DNA from: Candidatus Altarchaeota archaeon
Lineage (GTDB): Archaea; SpSt-1190
Assembly: GCA_018220935.1 (NCBI GenBank)
Contig: JAAOXU010000005.1
Span: 1-54,028, forward strand
DNA: 54,028 nt
Direction of reading: 5' to 3'
How positions within the stretch are numbered: position 1 is the first letter of the stretch; every line of letters starts with the position of its first letter. The translations under genes were made by a program, and so were the position numbers. Below are positions 1 through 7,568 of this stretch, piece after piece. The notes under the pieces were generated by a model. The model ran no database searches. It saw only the letters and a program-made list of their open reading frames with translations, and was not told where the DNA came from.

Positions 1-59
1 ATACTAAGGGCATCCTTAGATGCAAGTTTCCTTTCGCAATATTGGCATTCGACTTTCAA
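1..59 (-). CDS. Partial CDS, N-terminus of a CxxC zinc-finger-like protein
   Basis: Only the first 19 codons lie in the window; the gene runs off the left edge. The start is a TTG (57-59) directly after the stop of the thioredoxin-like gene, with a GGAGG Shine-Dalgarno 8 nt upstream (complement of 68-72), so it belongs to the same operon. The visible peptide starts MKVECQYCERK, a CxxC followed by basic residues, as in small C2H2 or treble-clef zinc fingers. Function unknown; its Cys pair fits the Cys-rich theme of the operon. Confidence 0.5.
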   Translation of the reverse strand, partial: MKVECQYCERKLASKDALS

Positions 60-1133
60 CTAACTTGCCTCCAAATCAGTAAATTTAACGTCTCCCATAG
101 CACTTATTTCTCTAAAGATATGTGTTTTATCATCTTCAACAGTTCCAACATTTGACCAGACACTATCAAGTGCTGGATATGGTTCAAAGTCACCTTGTAA
201 CACTATGGTTGGGATTTTTGTGATGCTGTATTTTTCAACCAAGGTCATGCCTTCTTCTGACCTAAACGCCAAAGTCTTTTCACTACTTAAAATTATTCCA
301 AAGTTAGGTAGTATTTGTTTATGAAGGGTGACATCATAACAGTCACTACATTCTTCATCAACTAACATAATGAGGTTAACTTGTCCTTTGATTTCACCTG
401 TAGTGGTATTTACATAAGGTCCTTGTGGATCAATTACAAAGTAATTATCTGTTGATGGTGCTTGAATGCTTTCCCATTGATCATAGAGTGAAATATCTTT
501 TGTAAACAAAATCGTAGGGACCCTCTCTATCTTATTTTCTTCAATTAGTTTAACTGCTTCACTTGAGGTTCTCTCAAGCTCCTTTGAAGTAATGCTTATG
601 CCTGTACTTGTTAGGCTCTGGATTAATGGATTTAGGTCCGCGCATATACTACAGTCTTTGTCTTTTAGTATAATGGCTCTAACTTGGCCAACTACGTTTG
701 ACGTGTCTGCATCAATATATGGTGGCTTAATCTCAGTATAAACTAAAGTACCGTCCGTCTTTTCAAATCCAGAGAATTCAAACTTATCTGTTTCTCCCCG
801 TAGTATGATGGTTGGTAAATTTTCAATCTTATGCGTTATTATTAGTTTTTGAGCTTCACTTGAGTCACTACTAACAAAGTTTTCAATGAGTATTTTCACA
901 TTATTTTCCTTGAAGTCGTTGTATGTACTTAAGATATCAAAACAACCTTCACAGTTCACTGTTATTATGGTTGCTTCTAACTCAGCAGGTCTACCTGCTT
1001 CACTTATTTCAAGTATCTTTTCATTTGCTAAAGCTGTTACACTCATAGTTGTTATTGAATTAAAAATTGCAACTACTGACAATACAATTAAACCACCTAA
1101 TATTAAATCTCTCATTTCTATTTCTTTTTTCAT
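60..1133 (-). CDS. Membrane-anchored triple thioredoxin-like protein (three CxxC domains)
   Basis: 357 aa. An N-terminal signal anchor (about residues 10-30) is followed by three repeats of a thioredoxin-like fold, each with a CxxC and a later cis-Pro type loop: C61-EG-C64 with NLPT, C161-SI-C164 with RVPT, and C262-SD-C265 with KIPT. It is probably exported and tethered, acting as a thiol-disulfide exchanger or metal-thiol carrier. The ATG overlaps the stop of the upstream gene (ATGA), and an AAGGTGA Shine-Dalgarno sits in that gene's last codons, so translation is coupled. No family name can be given with confidence. The three divergent CxxC dipeptides (EG, SI, SD) suggest three different redox potentials or partners. 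Its role is inferred from domain architecture and operon context only. Confidence 0.75.
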   Translation of the reverse strand: MKKEIEMRDLILGGLIVLSVVAIFNSITTMSVTALANEKILEISEAGRPAELEATIITVNCEGCFDILSTYNDFKENNVKILIENFVSSDSSEAQKLIITHKIENLPTIILRGETDKFEFSGFEKTDGTLVYTEIKPPYIDADTSNVVGQVRAIILKDKDCSICADLNPLIQSLTSTGISITSKELERTSSEAVKLIEENKIERVPTILFTKDISLYDQWESIQAPSTDNYFVIDPQGPYVNTTTGEIKGQVNLIMLVDEECSDCYDVTLHKQILPNFGIILSSEKTLAFRSEEGMTLVEKYSITKIPTIVLQGDFEPYPALDSVWSNVGTVEDDKTHIFREISAMGDVKFTDLEAS

Positions 1134-1558
1134 TTCTTTTCACCTTTCCATATTTTGACTATAAGTAAATAAACCAAAATAACTGCGCCCGCTAACAAGG
1201 CAGTGTATAAAGCTTGATTGGTGGTTGAATTGACAAGTGTATTATAACCCATCATACCTCCCATCATGCCGTGATTTGTATTTTCACTAATGCCACAATA
1301 AATATTTTGACCCATTGCTACGTGCATTTCGTGAAGGCTTTCTGAATCTTCTCCACCCATCATCTTATCCATAACTTCGTGCTCCTCTCCTGGGTGCATT
1401 TGCTCCATATAATAATCCCCTAAACTTTCAAATTGTTCTTCACTTAATTGGTTGCAAGGAATTTCTGCATTTATTAATGCCTCAGCTTCAATAAACGTCT
1501 CATTGCTATGTGCGAATGAAGCGATTAATAAAAAAATAAATAAAAAGGCGGGCCTCAT
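1130..1558 (-). CDS. Met/His-rich secreted protein with C-terminal membrane anchor
   Basis: 142 aa. Signal peptide (about 1-18), a soluble part rich in Met, His, Glu and Asp (repeated MHPGEEHEVM, HEMHVAM and MMGGMMG patches), two Cys (C35, C88), and one C-terminal TM helix (about 116-135) ending in a Lys-rich tail. Such Met/His patches are typical of periplasmic or exofacial copper or silver binding proteins, so metal binding outside the membrane is the likely role (inference). The start lies 8 nt after the GGAGGATG that also encodes the C-terminal GGC of the upstream gene. I have an impression of similar proteins in CPR bacteria and DPANN archaea but cannot name a family. Confidence 0.7.
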   Translation of the reverse strand: MRPAFLFIFLLIASFAHSNETFIEAEALINAEIPCNQLSEEQFESLGDYYMEQMHPGEEHEVMDKMMGGEDSESLHEMHVAMGQNIYCGISENTNHGMMGGMMGYNTLVNSTTNQALYTALLAGAVILVYLLIVKIWKGEKK

Positions 1559-1559
1559 C

Positions 1560-1790
1560 TTAACATCCTCCCACCATGGTTTGTAGGCCTTGTATATTAT
1601 TTTGTAGGGTCTTAGTTACTTCTTCACCGCTACTTTCACTATTACTTCCGCCTGCAAACTTATTTGTGCTAATTTCGGCTGTCATACCTTCCATTGATGA
1701 AGATAGTAGCCTTAATTCAATTGCTTGCACTGTTGACACTACTAATAGTACGCCAACACTTATTGCCATTAACCACATTTTTTTATCCAT
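1560..1790 (-). CDS. Small single-TM protein with C-terminal MVGGC tag
   Basis: 76 aa. One N-terminal membrane segment or signal anchor (about 5-23), a Ser/Thr/Glu-rich stretch, and a C-terminus ending QTMVGGC. The same ending occurs on the unrelated multi-TM protein two genes upstream (NTMVGGC). It sits between the DUF411 gene and the Met/His-rich gene, with an AGGTGA Shine-Dalgarno before its ATG. No known family recognised. The terminal Cys could ligate metal, form a disulfide, or act as a tag. The GGC codons also form the Shine-Dalgarno of the next gene, which may partly explain the shared ending. Confidence 0.65.
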   Translation of the reverse strand: MDKKMWLMAISVGVLLVVSTVQAIELRLLSSSMEGMTAEISTNKFAGGSNSESSGEEVTKTLQNNIQGLQTMVGGC

Positions 1791-1798
1791 TTTTTCAC

Positions 1799-2263
1799 CT
1801 ATATTCTCATAAATTCTTTTGTCTGTCCTTCACTTATTGAGTATATGACAAAGTCTCCACTTTTTGCACCTGGCATCCCTGGGGATCCAGAAGGCATACC
1901 GGGTAGAGCTATCCCCCCTATGTTTGGTTTCTCGTTTAATAGTTTAAACAAACCTTCCTTTGGGATGTGACCTTCAATAAAGTAATCACCTATCTTAGTG
2001 GTGTGACAACTATACATCCCTATAGGTATACCTAGAGATTGTTTTATTGAATTTAATTCAATGTCTTCAACTAATATAACTTCAACATCTGCACCTTTTG
2101 CCTTTAGATAGTCCGCATAATATGTACAGCATCCACAGCTTGGTGACTTATACACTTCCATTTTTATACCTTCAAACTCATTAGCACTTCCTGACGTTAG
2201 AAATGCACCTATTATTATTACCAAAGACAAACCTGTTATTATCCACATTTTCATTTTTAACAT
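1799..2263 (-). CDS. DUF411 family metal-binding protein
   Basis: 154 aa. N-terminal signal anchor (about 5-26), then the DUF411 (COG3019) signature: YKSPSCGCC near residue 38, SCHTT, YFIEGHIP, a GIALPGMP stretch and GSPGMPG. The family is usually found with copper and other metal-resistance genes and is thought to bind metal through the CGCC and CH motifs (established association, biochemistry limited). The ATG overlaps the end of the 464-aa gene by 7 bases and uses that gene's GGAGGATG as Shine-Dalgarno. Its presence is the best hint that the operon handles a soft metal such as copper. Confidence 0.85.
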   Translation of the reverse strand: MLKMKMWIITGLSLVIIIGAFLTSGSANEFEGIKMEVYKSPSCGCCTYYADYLKAKGADVEVILVEDIELNSIKQSLGIPIGMYSCHTTKIGDYFIEGHIPKEGLFKLLNEKPNIGGIALPGMPSGSPGMPGAKSGDFVIYSISEGQTKEFMRI

Positions 2264-3651
2264 CCTCCTACCATTGTGTTCAATCCTGCAGCACTAACTT
2301 TTGCAGGATCTTTTCCTGCGACATCAATACCAACTGCTACCATATTTCTTGGGAAAAAAGTTGTTTTCCAATTCATAACTTCTCTTAGTACCTGTGCATC
2401 ACTATAATCTGTATTTTCAATTAGTCCTAAGGTTACGGCTAATAGTGCTGGGTGATGTTGACAACCACATTTTGACCTTCCGTCTGCAGTTACTCCTTGA
2501 GGTCCAACACCACAACAATATTCACAACTTACCCCCCGGGGTGCCGCTGCTAAGTTAAGGTATCTTTCCCAACTTTCTGGATTATTTTTTACTTCTTCAT
2601 TTATTACATAATACCATTTTGCAAGATAACCTAGTGAATTTAGTGGGTCGTCAAAACTAACTCCACCTAAAATTTCACTGTATTCTGGTACCCCACTCGG
2701 CATCATTATTTGCATTACTTCTTCTTCTGTTTTTGCGCTTTGAAGTTCAGGAAATACTGATGCTACTGTTGCTGCAGTTGAAGATAAAGCAGATATGTCA
2801 ACATCTGCTAGAGTCCCTGCTAATTGGTTATTACTCATAAACAATATACTAGGTCCACCAAGTGCACTTGAAATACCCTGTATTTGTATTTGATTAAAAC
2901 CCATAACGGCTGCAACTAGGAAAATTCCTACTAGCATCAATGTATCAAAGCGTTCAAGTTTTGGATCTTTTTTAATCACATTAAACTTGTGCTTTTTCTT
3001 TTGTGGGCTAAGTTGCATAATTGAAAATCCCACCAACCCCAAAGATAAAAATTTTAACTCCAGTCCTTGAAACGGCAGTACTGCAAGTCCTGCAGATAAT
3101 CCAAGAGCTGAATAAAGAATTGCCCCACATGAAGGACACCCAACTGAGAATACCCATGCAAGTAACCCACCTGAACTTGAAACACTCATGTTCCTGTTTT
3201 TTATTGTTTTGTAAACATTCACTAATAATATGCCAATCATTGGGATGATTAGTGCACTAAGAACCATGCTTAAAGTTGTGTAAACAAACCCATTCATTTG
3301 TGTATATGAAAAAATACTGTAAGATGTTCTTGAGAGCATAAGGTAAAAATTAATTAACCAAAATATACCGATTAATATTAGGGTTTTTTCACCCCATAAC
3401 TTCGTGTGCTTTTTACTGAGGTATCCTGACATTAGACCCAGAGATACTGAAAATGCACCCACCACTAAAACACCTAAGGTTGCATACAACAAAGCTTCCT
3501 TTAAAAAGTAGTTAAATAAGGTGTATGAGCTTGTTGGTATAACTGAGGTTAAGACCATAAATCCCAGAAAAGACAGCGTTGTTACTTTCCCTGATAATTT
3601 CATCGCTTTTTTATCCGATACGAAGCCGTTAAATTCTTTTTTTAAATTCAT
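2257..3651 (-). CDS. Polytopic membrane protein with CPSC motif, Cys-rich C-domain and MVGGC tail
   Basis: 464 aa. About six TM segments in residues 25-255. One begins with C172-PS-C175 (SVGCPSCGA), placing a vicinal thiol pair at a membrane face. A soluble part follows (about 256-464) with C376, C379, C380, C395, C397 and H399-H400 (CEYCCGVGP, CGCQHHPALL), and the chain ends NTMVGGC. The layout suits passing thiols or a soft metal ion from the membrane to an outside domain. The start is an ATG with a strong AAGGTGAT Shine-Dalgarno. No characterised homologue is recognised; functional statements are inference. Confidence 0.75.
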   Translation of the reverse strand: MNLKKEFNGFVSDKKAMKLSGKVTTLSFLGFMVLTSVIPTSSYTLFNYFLKEALLYATLGVLVVGAFSVSLGLMSGYLSKKHTKLWGEKTLILIGIFWLINFYLMLSRTSYSIFSYTQMNGFVYTTLSMVLSALIIPMIGILLVNVYKTIKNRNMSVSSSGGLLAWVFSVGCPSCGAILYSALGLSAGLAVLPFQGLELKFLSLGLVGFSIMQLSPQKKKHKFNVIKKDPKLERFDTLMLVGIFLVAAVMGFNQIQIQGISSALGGPSILFMSNNQLAGTLADVDISALSSTAATVASVFPELQSAKTEEEVMQIMMPSGVPEYSEILGGVSFDDPLNSLGYLAKWYYVINEEVKNNPESWERYLNLAAAPRGVSCEYCCGVGPQGVTADGRSKCGCQHHPALLAVTLGLIENTDYSDAQVLREVMNWKTTFFPRNMVAVGIDVAGKDPAKVSAAGLNTMVGGC

Positions 3652-3660
3652 TATATCACC

Positions 3661-4128
3661 TTATTCTTTACAACAGTCCACTAACTTTTTTACTATGTTT
3701 GTGACTTTGTCCCATTTACCTTTTTTTATCTTTCCTTTATTCACACCTTCAATATTAAGTTTCCAAAATAATGAGTATAGATAAAATGCGTCGTTAAATT
3801 TATCTTGAGCTTCTTTTTTCTTGCCTTCTCCTTGATACTTAGTTCCAACCTCGATTAACCTCATCGAAGTGGCTAAAAGATGTTTTGAAATGCACCAAAC
3901 TTCTCCTTCTGGTTTCTTAACAATTTCTTTTAGTAATTTTTTTCTCATACTTCGCATTTCATTAAGTAATTCAAGATATTCTTCTTTGCCCGTCTTCATG
4001 GCTGAAAAATACATATGTTCTTCTAGTGAAATTAGATTCATTATTGCTATTGATAGGTCTTCACCCCTTGACAAATCAATTCCATCTAAACTCCCTACCT
4101 TTTTTACTAATTCTTTTGCATCCATCAT
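3661..4128 (-). CDS. Helical protein of unknown function with C-terminal Cys-Cys
   Basis: 155 aa from the ATG at 4128, which overlaps the TGA of the upstream gene. A GTG at 4137 is possible but less likely. The sequence is soluble, helical and charged, with a conserved-looking EVWCISKHLL segment in the middle and DCCKE at the end. There is no signal peptide or TM, so it is the one clearly cytosolic protein of this operon. It may be an intracellular metal or thiol acceptor or a scaffold. No family assigned. Confidence 0.65.
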   Translation of the reverse strand: MMDAKELVKKVGSLDGIDLSRGEDLSIAIMNLISLEEHMYFSAMKTGKEEYLELLNEMRSMRKKLLKEIVKKPEGEVWCISKHLLATSMRLIEVGTKYQGEGKKKEAQDKFNDAFYLYSLFWKLNIEGVNKGKIKKGKWDKVTNIVKKLVDCCKE

Positions 4129-5006
4129 ATCGCCCACGTAAATATTCTTTCTTCAACGCCATATACACCATAAATGGTGAGTTCAAGTCTGTCTGTATTT
4201 TCAAGTTTTGGAAATGTCAATATACCTGATCTATGGTGACCTCCACTAAGTGAACCTTCCCAACTGATTGGCTGATACGTGTTCCCTTCTGCGTCTTCTA
4301 AAATACTAACTTTAGTCATATCATAATCTAAACTACCTTGATGTGTGTTTAGTGCAACATCAAATTTGATTGGTTCATAAAAATTAAATTCAATTGGTGT
4401 GATTTCTATAGTCAAACTATTTTCACTATTTGTTTTTGTTCCTAAATTTGCAGTATTTTGTGAAACTACTGGGGTTGCAGTTGCACCAATAAATATTATG
4501 GGGAGTGCTAAAATTGCTAGTGCGAGTGTAATATTTTGAAGTGATTTAAAATCTTGTTTTATTAACCAAGTTGGACCCTTAATTGCCATATTTTCTTTAG
4601 CTACTTTTAGCATCATAAATATCCCAAATATATTTGAAAATAAACCGATTGCCAAAAAGAAAGTCTGATACTTCATTAAAAATAGTGATGCTGCCGACAC
4701 ACCAATAATTGGTAAGACGTCTGTAAGACGATGTGCACAGCATGCAACCATGGAGGCCATTGATACGCCACCTGATGTTGCCATTTCTACCTTGCCTTTA
4801 TTGTCCTTTATGTGGGTATTTATTTTAGTGTATAAGTATGCTTGTATACCAAATCCAAAAGATAATGCGATTATCCAATACCACATTGATGTGAATTGAC
4901 TAACTGCGTATTCAAAGGAATTTGAAAGCGTTAACGTTCCAAAATAAAACAAGAGTAATGCGATTCCAGCGCCCACACCTATTAACTTGGCTTTAGTTTC
5001 ACTCAT
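4125..5006 (-). CDS. Membrane protein with CC-A-H motif and C-terminal beta-sandwich-like domain
   Basis: 293 aa from the ATG at 5006, preceded by a GGGGGAT Shine-Dalgarno about 9 nt upstream; its first base overlaps the upstream TGA. About five TM helices (residues 1-175). The motif C89-C90-A-H92 (ACCAH) followed by RLTDVLP lies at the start of the third helix. The C-terminal about 110 residues look like an exported Ig-like or cupredoxin-like beta domain with GGHHRSG near the end. The CC-x-H and HH pairs are plausible metal sites. Function unknown; membrane handling of a soft metal or thiols is inferred from the neighbours. Confidence 0.7.
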   Translation of the reverse strand: MSETKAKLIGVGAGIALLLFYFGTLTLSNSFEYAVSQFTSMWYWIIALSFGFGIQAYLYTKINTHIKDNKGKVEMATSGGVSMASMVACCAHRLTDVLPIIGVSAASLFLMKYQTFFLAIGLFSNIFGIFMMLKVAKENMAIKGPTWLIKQDFKSLQNITLALAILALPIIFIGATATPVVSQNTANLGTKTNSENSLTIEITPIEFNFYEPIKFDVALNTHQGSLDYDMTKVSILEDAEGNTYQPISWEGSLSGGHHRSGILTFPKLENTDRLELTIYGVYGVEERIFTWAI

Positions 5007-5515
5007 CACTTTAGAATCCCCCAAGTTATTATGCTTGAAACTAACAGGCTTAAAATGATAAATACGATTGTTTGATATGGGAAAAGTAGCCCCTTCTTTT
5101 GTTTAACTATAGTGCTTACTTTCATTGCACCAACTAAAAGACTCCCACCAACAAGAATTCCAAGCAGTAGTCTATCTATTCCAAAAAGTGAACCTGAGGG
5201 CATCATCATGTAGATTGCATGTTTACTACCGCCAATAAAACCCGCACCATATAGTGGAATTACAAGAGACAAAATAGTTAGTAATACTATTATTGCTTCT
5301 TGACCTTTGATATATTCCCTTTTTAGTGATTTATTAAACCACAGTGCAGTTGAAACCAAAAGGGCACCGAGCCAAAAACCAACAATGATGTCATCAACTC
5401 CATAAAATCGAGTAATTGCAACTCCTGCTCCTGCTGCTGCAGTACAAAGTGGGCAATGTGCCTTTATTGGAACTAACCCCATCATCAAAGTCGCAATGAT
5501 TTTTCCCCAAACCAC
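5006..5515 (-). CDS. Five-TM membrane protein with N-terminal HCPLC motif
   Basis: 169 aa with four or five TM helices. A vicinal Cys pair lies near the end of the first helix (H20-C21-PL-C24). First gene of the operon: a GTG start at 5515 with a 26-bp palindrome 32-57 nt upstream. The next gene overlaps by one base. No characterised family recognised. The HCPLC, CPSC and ACCAH motifs of three consecutive membrane proteins suggest a shared job. Confidence 0.7.
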   Translation of the reverse strand: MVWGKIIATLMMGLVPIKAHCPLCTAAAGAGVAITRFYGVDDIIVGFWLGALLVSTALWFNKSLKREYIKGQEAIIVLLTILSLVIPLYGAGFIGGSKHAIYMMMPSGSLFGIDRLLLGILVGGSLLVGAMKVSTIVKQKKGLLFPYQTIVFIILSLLVSSIITWGILK

Positions 5516-5546
5516 AATAGAATTAACGTGAAACTCCTTATGGTCT

Positions 5547-5572
5547 ATTGTATGAAACTAGTTTCATTCAAT
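5547..5572. promoter_or_regulatory. 26-bp near-perfect palindrome, probable operator of the Cys-membrane operon
   Basis: The core ATGAAACTAGTTTCAT (5552-5567) is a perfect 16-bp palindrome. It extends outward, after one mismatched pair, by ATTG/CAAT arms to 26 bp. It lies between the operon start (5515) and the stop of the wHTH gene (5592), near a weak AT-rich TATA candidate (about 5575-5585). A further GTGAAACT half-site is at 5528-5535. Most likely the binding site of a dimeric repressor, with the adjacent regulator as first candidate (inference). Confidence 0.65.
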
Positions 5573-5591
5573 TAAAAATGTTTTATTGGGT

Positions 5592-6050
5592 TTAATCTTC
5601 TTTTAACACAATTACATTAGTCATGCCACGTCTACGTCTCTCAATTACACCTTGTCCTTCAAGACGATCAAGTGCACGAGTAACTTTAACTTTACTAAAT
5701 CCAGTTTCTTCAACAATTTCAGATTGAAATATTGCACCGTTTGATTTAATAACAGTTTCAAAAATAGTTCTTTCATCAGATTTCATGGTTTTTAGAATTT
5801 TTGAATAGTCTTTTTTTGGTGTTGATTTTTCACCGTAAATTAAAAAGTAAATTCCAAGAGTGAGTACAGCAACAATTATTGCAATACTCGTATGTGTTTG
5901 AAATTCAATTGTACTCCACATCGTACACGTTAATCCGTGATCACATGTTGCTGCTACAATTCCTGAAAGTGCTGTATTAAATGACCACGTAATAAAAGCA
6001 ATTAATAAAGATATTCCAATAAGCAGCATACCAAATTTTTTTCCATCCAT
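5592..6050 (-). CDS. Membrane-bound winged-helix transcriptional regulator with Cys/His sensor loop
   Basis: 152 aa from the ATG at 6050. A TTG at 6059 is an alternative, since TATA-like TTTAAAAA at 6078-6085 fits either start. Two N-terminal TM helices flank a short loop containing CDHGLTC (Cys, His, Cys within 7 residues). The C-terminal about 75 residues form a MarR-like winged helix (FQSEIVEETGFSKVKVTRAL as recognition region, basic wing RRRRGM). This is a one-component membrane regulator: the loop could sense metal or redox state and the cytosolic domain bind DNA. It lies next to the palindrome before the Cys-membrane operon. The sensing role is inferred. Confidence 0.75.
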   Translation of the reverse strand: MDGKKFGMLLIGISLLIAFITWSFNTALSGIVAATCDHGLTCTMWSTIEFQTHTSIAIIVAVLTLGIYFLIYGEKSTPKKDYSKILKTMKSDERTIFETVIKSNGAIFQSEIVEETGFSKVKVTRALDRLEGQGVIERRRRGMTNVIVLKED

Positions 6051-6108
6051 GTTACTCAAAAATTAAAAAGACAGGAGTTTTTAAACCCCTTACCCCTTCA
6101 TAAACGCC

Positions 6109-6309
6109 TTATCCACAATTTGCAGAACCTTGTGGTATATTGAATCCTTGTGGCGCTGCTTGCGGTTGTGGTAATTGCTGTAATGGTGCTACGTCTTGTG
6201 TGTTTACTTCAGGTAAACCAATATCAGCTGCACTAGTAACGGTTGCAGTTAATGCACCGACTAGAACCAAAACAATTACAAACAATTTCATGTCGAAACT
6301 TCCATTCAT
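6109..6309 (-). CDS. Small secreted or anchored Pro/Gln-rich peptide ending NCG
   Basis: 66 aa. A signal peptide (about 7-27) is followed by a Pro/Gln-rich segment (LQQLPQPQAAPQ) and a C-terminus SANCG with the only Cys. A GGTG Shine-Dalgarno precedes the first ATG; an internal ATG at codon 7 is possible. It sits just upstream of the regulator gene on the same strand. The near-terminal Cys recalls the MVGGC proteins of the operon, but the sequence differs. Function unknown. Confidence 0.6.
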   Translation of the reverse strand: MNGSFDMKLFVIVLVLVGALTATVTSAADIGLPEVNTQDVAPLQQLPQPQAAPQGFNIPQGSANCG

Positions 6310-6359
6310 TTTTTAACACCGTTATGTTAATTAGTAACCTCGGTTTATATGTCTTTATG

Positions 6360-6950
6360 ATGTCTCATAAGTTGCTTGAATTTGTTGCCCAATTAAAAAA
6401 AGGCATCCAATTTGAAAATAATATCCTGATTGCAAAAGTAAAGAAAAGTAAATTTAGGGGTCAGTACAATTTAGTAGTGTCTTATAATTCTGAAGAGTTG
6501 TTTCAAGCTAAAGTCTTTAAGGGAGATAAGAAATTTTTATTTCCTTGGATTGAAATCTTTACAATAAATTCTACTTACTTTGATTCAAAAGTTGAAAAAT
6601 TTATCATGAAAAAACTTTCAAAATCGTTTGGTCCCGGGGGGAGAATTTTTGTTGAATATGGTGCTGACAAATTAACTTATGAGAGAATGTGGCTTGGTGT
6701 ACCACCTGCTGCAACTAGACTTGGATATTTAATGTACACTAATGGCTTTACTTGGTTTAAGGATTGGTATTTTCCTGAAGGTTTTTATGAGGGGGATGTT
6801 AAACTCCAAGCTGAAAAGCCAATTAATATTGAGGCTAAAAAGCGACACGTAATGCAAATGAAAGATGAAATGAAAAAATTTTTGAAGTCCCCACTTTCAA
6901 AAAAATTTAAGGAAGACGCAATGAGGGCAAAACTACTCCTTGACAATTAA
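6360..6950 (+). CDS. DUF1122 family protein
   Basis: 196 aa. Matches the archaeal DUF1122 family pattern: FPWIEIF, PGGRIFVEY, GVPPAATRLG, GFTWFKDWYFPEGF and KLQAEKP in the usual order. Cytosolic, function uncharacterised. Tandem ATGs (6357 and 6360) follow a TATA-like TTTATAT (6343-6349). Convergent with the next membrane gene, with 18 bases of 3' overlap. The family is mainly archaeal, which supports the taxonomic reading. Confidence 0.8.
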   Translation: MSHKLLEFVAQLKKGIQFENNILIAKVKKSKFRGQYNLVVSYNSEELFQAKVFKGDKKFLFPWIEIFTINSTYFDSKVEKFIMKKLSKSFGPGGRIFVEYGADKLTYERMWLGVPPAATRLGYLMYTNGFTWFKDWYFPEGFYEGDVKLQAEKPINIEAKKRHVMQMKDEMKKFLKSPLSKKFKEDAMRAKLLLDN

Positions 6951-7241
6951 ATTTACTTTTTTAAAGGTTATAATTAGCATTCTTAAAAATAAAACTAATC
7001 CAATTACTGAAAAATATCCTAATACCGCCCCTATATTTTTGTACTTATTGAAAATGGGTAAGAACATAAAAGCTAAAACAATTAATGTTATACCTAATCT
7101 CTTATTTCCTTGGGCTGCTTCAAACGCAGTATGAATAAAAGAAGCAAAAATTAGACCAAAGATTGCAAAGACAAATACGAGTACAAAAGACCCAAAAAAT
7201 GGTAATAATTTCAGTGCTGCAGCGTCTAACAATCCATACAT
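6933..7241 (-). CDS. Small integral membrane protein, unknown
   Basis: 102 aa with three hydrophobic helices (about 10-35, 50-65 and 70-92) and a short basic C-terminus. No motif or family recognised. It overlaps the 3' end of the convergent DUF1122 gene. Separate from the sodN group downstream by about 40 bases that include an AT-rich stretch. Confidence 0.6.
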   Translation of the reverse strand: MYGLLDAAALKLLPFFGSFVLVFVFAIFGLIFASFIHTAFEAAQGNKRLGITLIVLAFMFLPIFNKYKNIGAVLGYFSVIGLVLFLRMLIITFKKVNLIVKE

Positions 7242-7283
7242 ATTTTTTTACCTAATAAACTGTGGTTTAAATCTTAAAAAAGC

Positions 7284-7568
7284 TTATGTCTGTCTAAATA
7301 CTTTGATTACACGTCCCAGAACATCGCTTTTTTGTACTAAACCAAAGTGTCTACTATCTGTACTCCCGAGTTTATTGTCTCCGCGTAGTTCAATTCCTTT
7401 TTTAGTTACTTTGTAGACCCTTTTCATAAGTAATTTATGATCTCGTGGGTCTTTTGCAACCACAACACAGTTTTTTTGAGTCTTAAAAAACTTAAAAATA
7501 AGAACGAAGTCCCCTTCTCTTGCGTAAGGGGACATACTACTTCCTTTGACTTTTAGTATCTCAATCAT
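7284..7568 (-). CDS. sodX: Nickel-SOD maturation protease (S26 signal-peptidase family)
   Basis: 94 aa. A compact S26 serine protease: the nucleophile region KGSSMSPYAREGD (Ser about residue 11) and general-base region LLMKRV (Lys about 49), then LRGDN and STDSRHFG, typical of the small SodX-type enzymes. It removes the leader of NiSOD so that the new N-terminal His can ligate nickel. Its ATG overlaps the TGA of sodN by 4 bases, so the pair is translationally coupled. No membrane anchor, as usual for this subgroup. Confidence 0.85.
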   Translation of the reverse strand: MIEILKVKGSSMSPYAREGDFVLIFKFFKTQKNCVVVAKDPRDHKLLMKRVYKVTKKGIELRGDNKLGSTDSRHFGLVQKSDVLGRVIKVFRQT

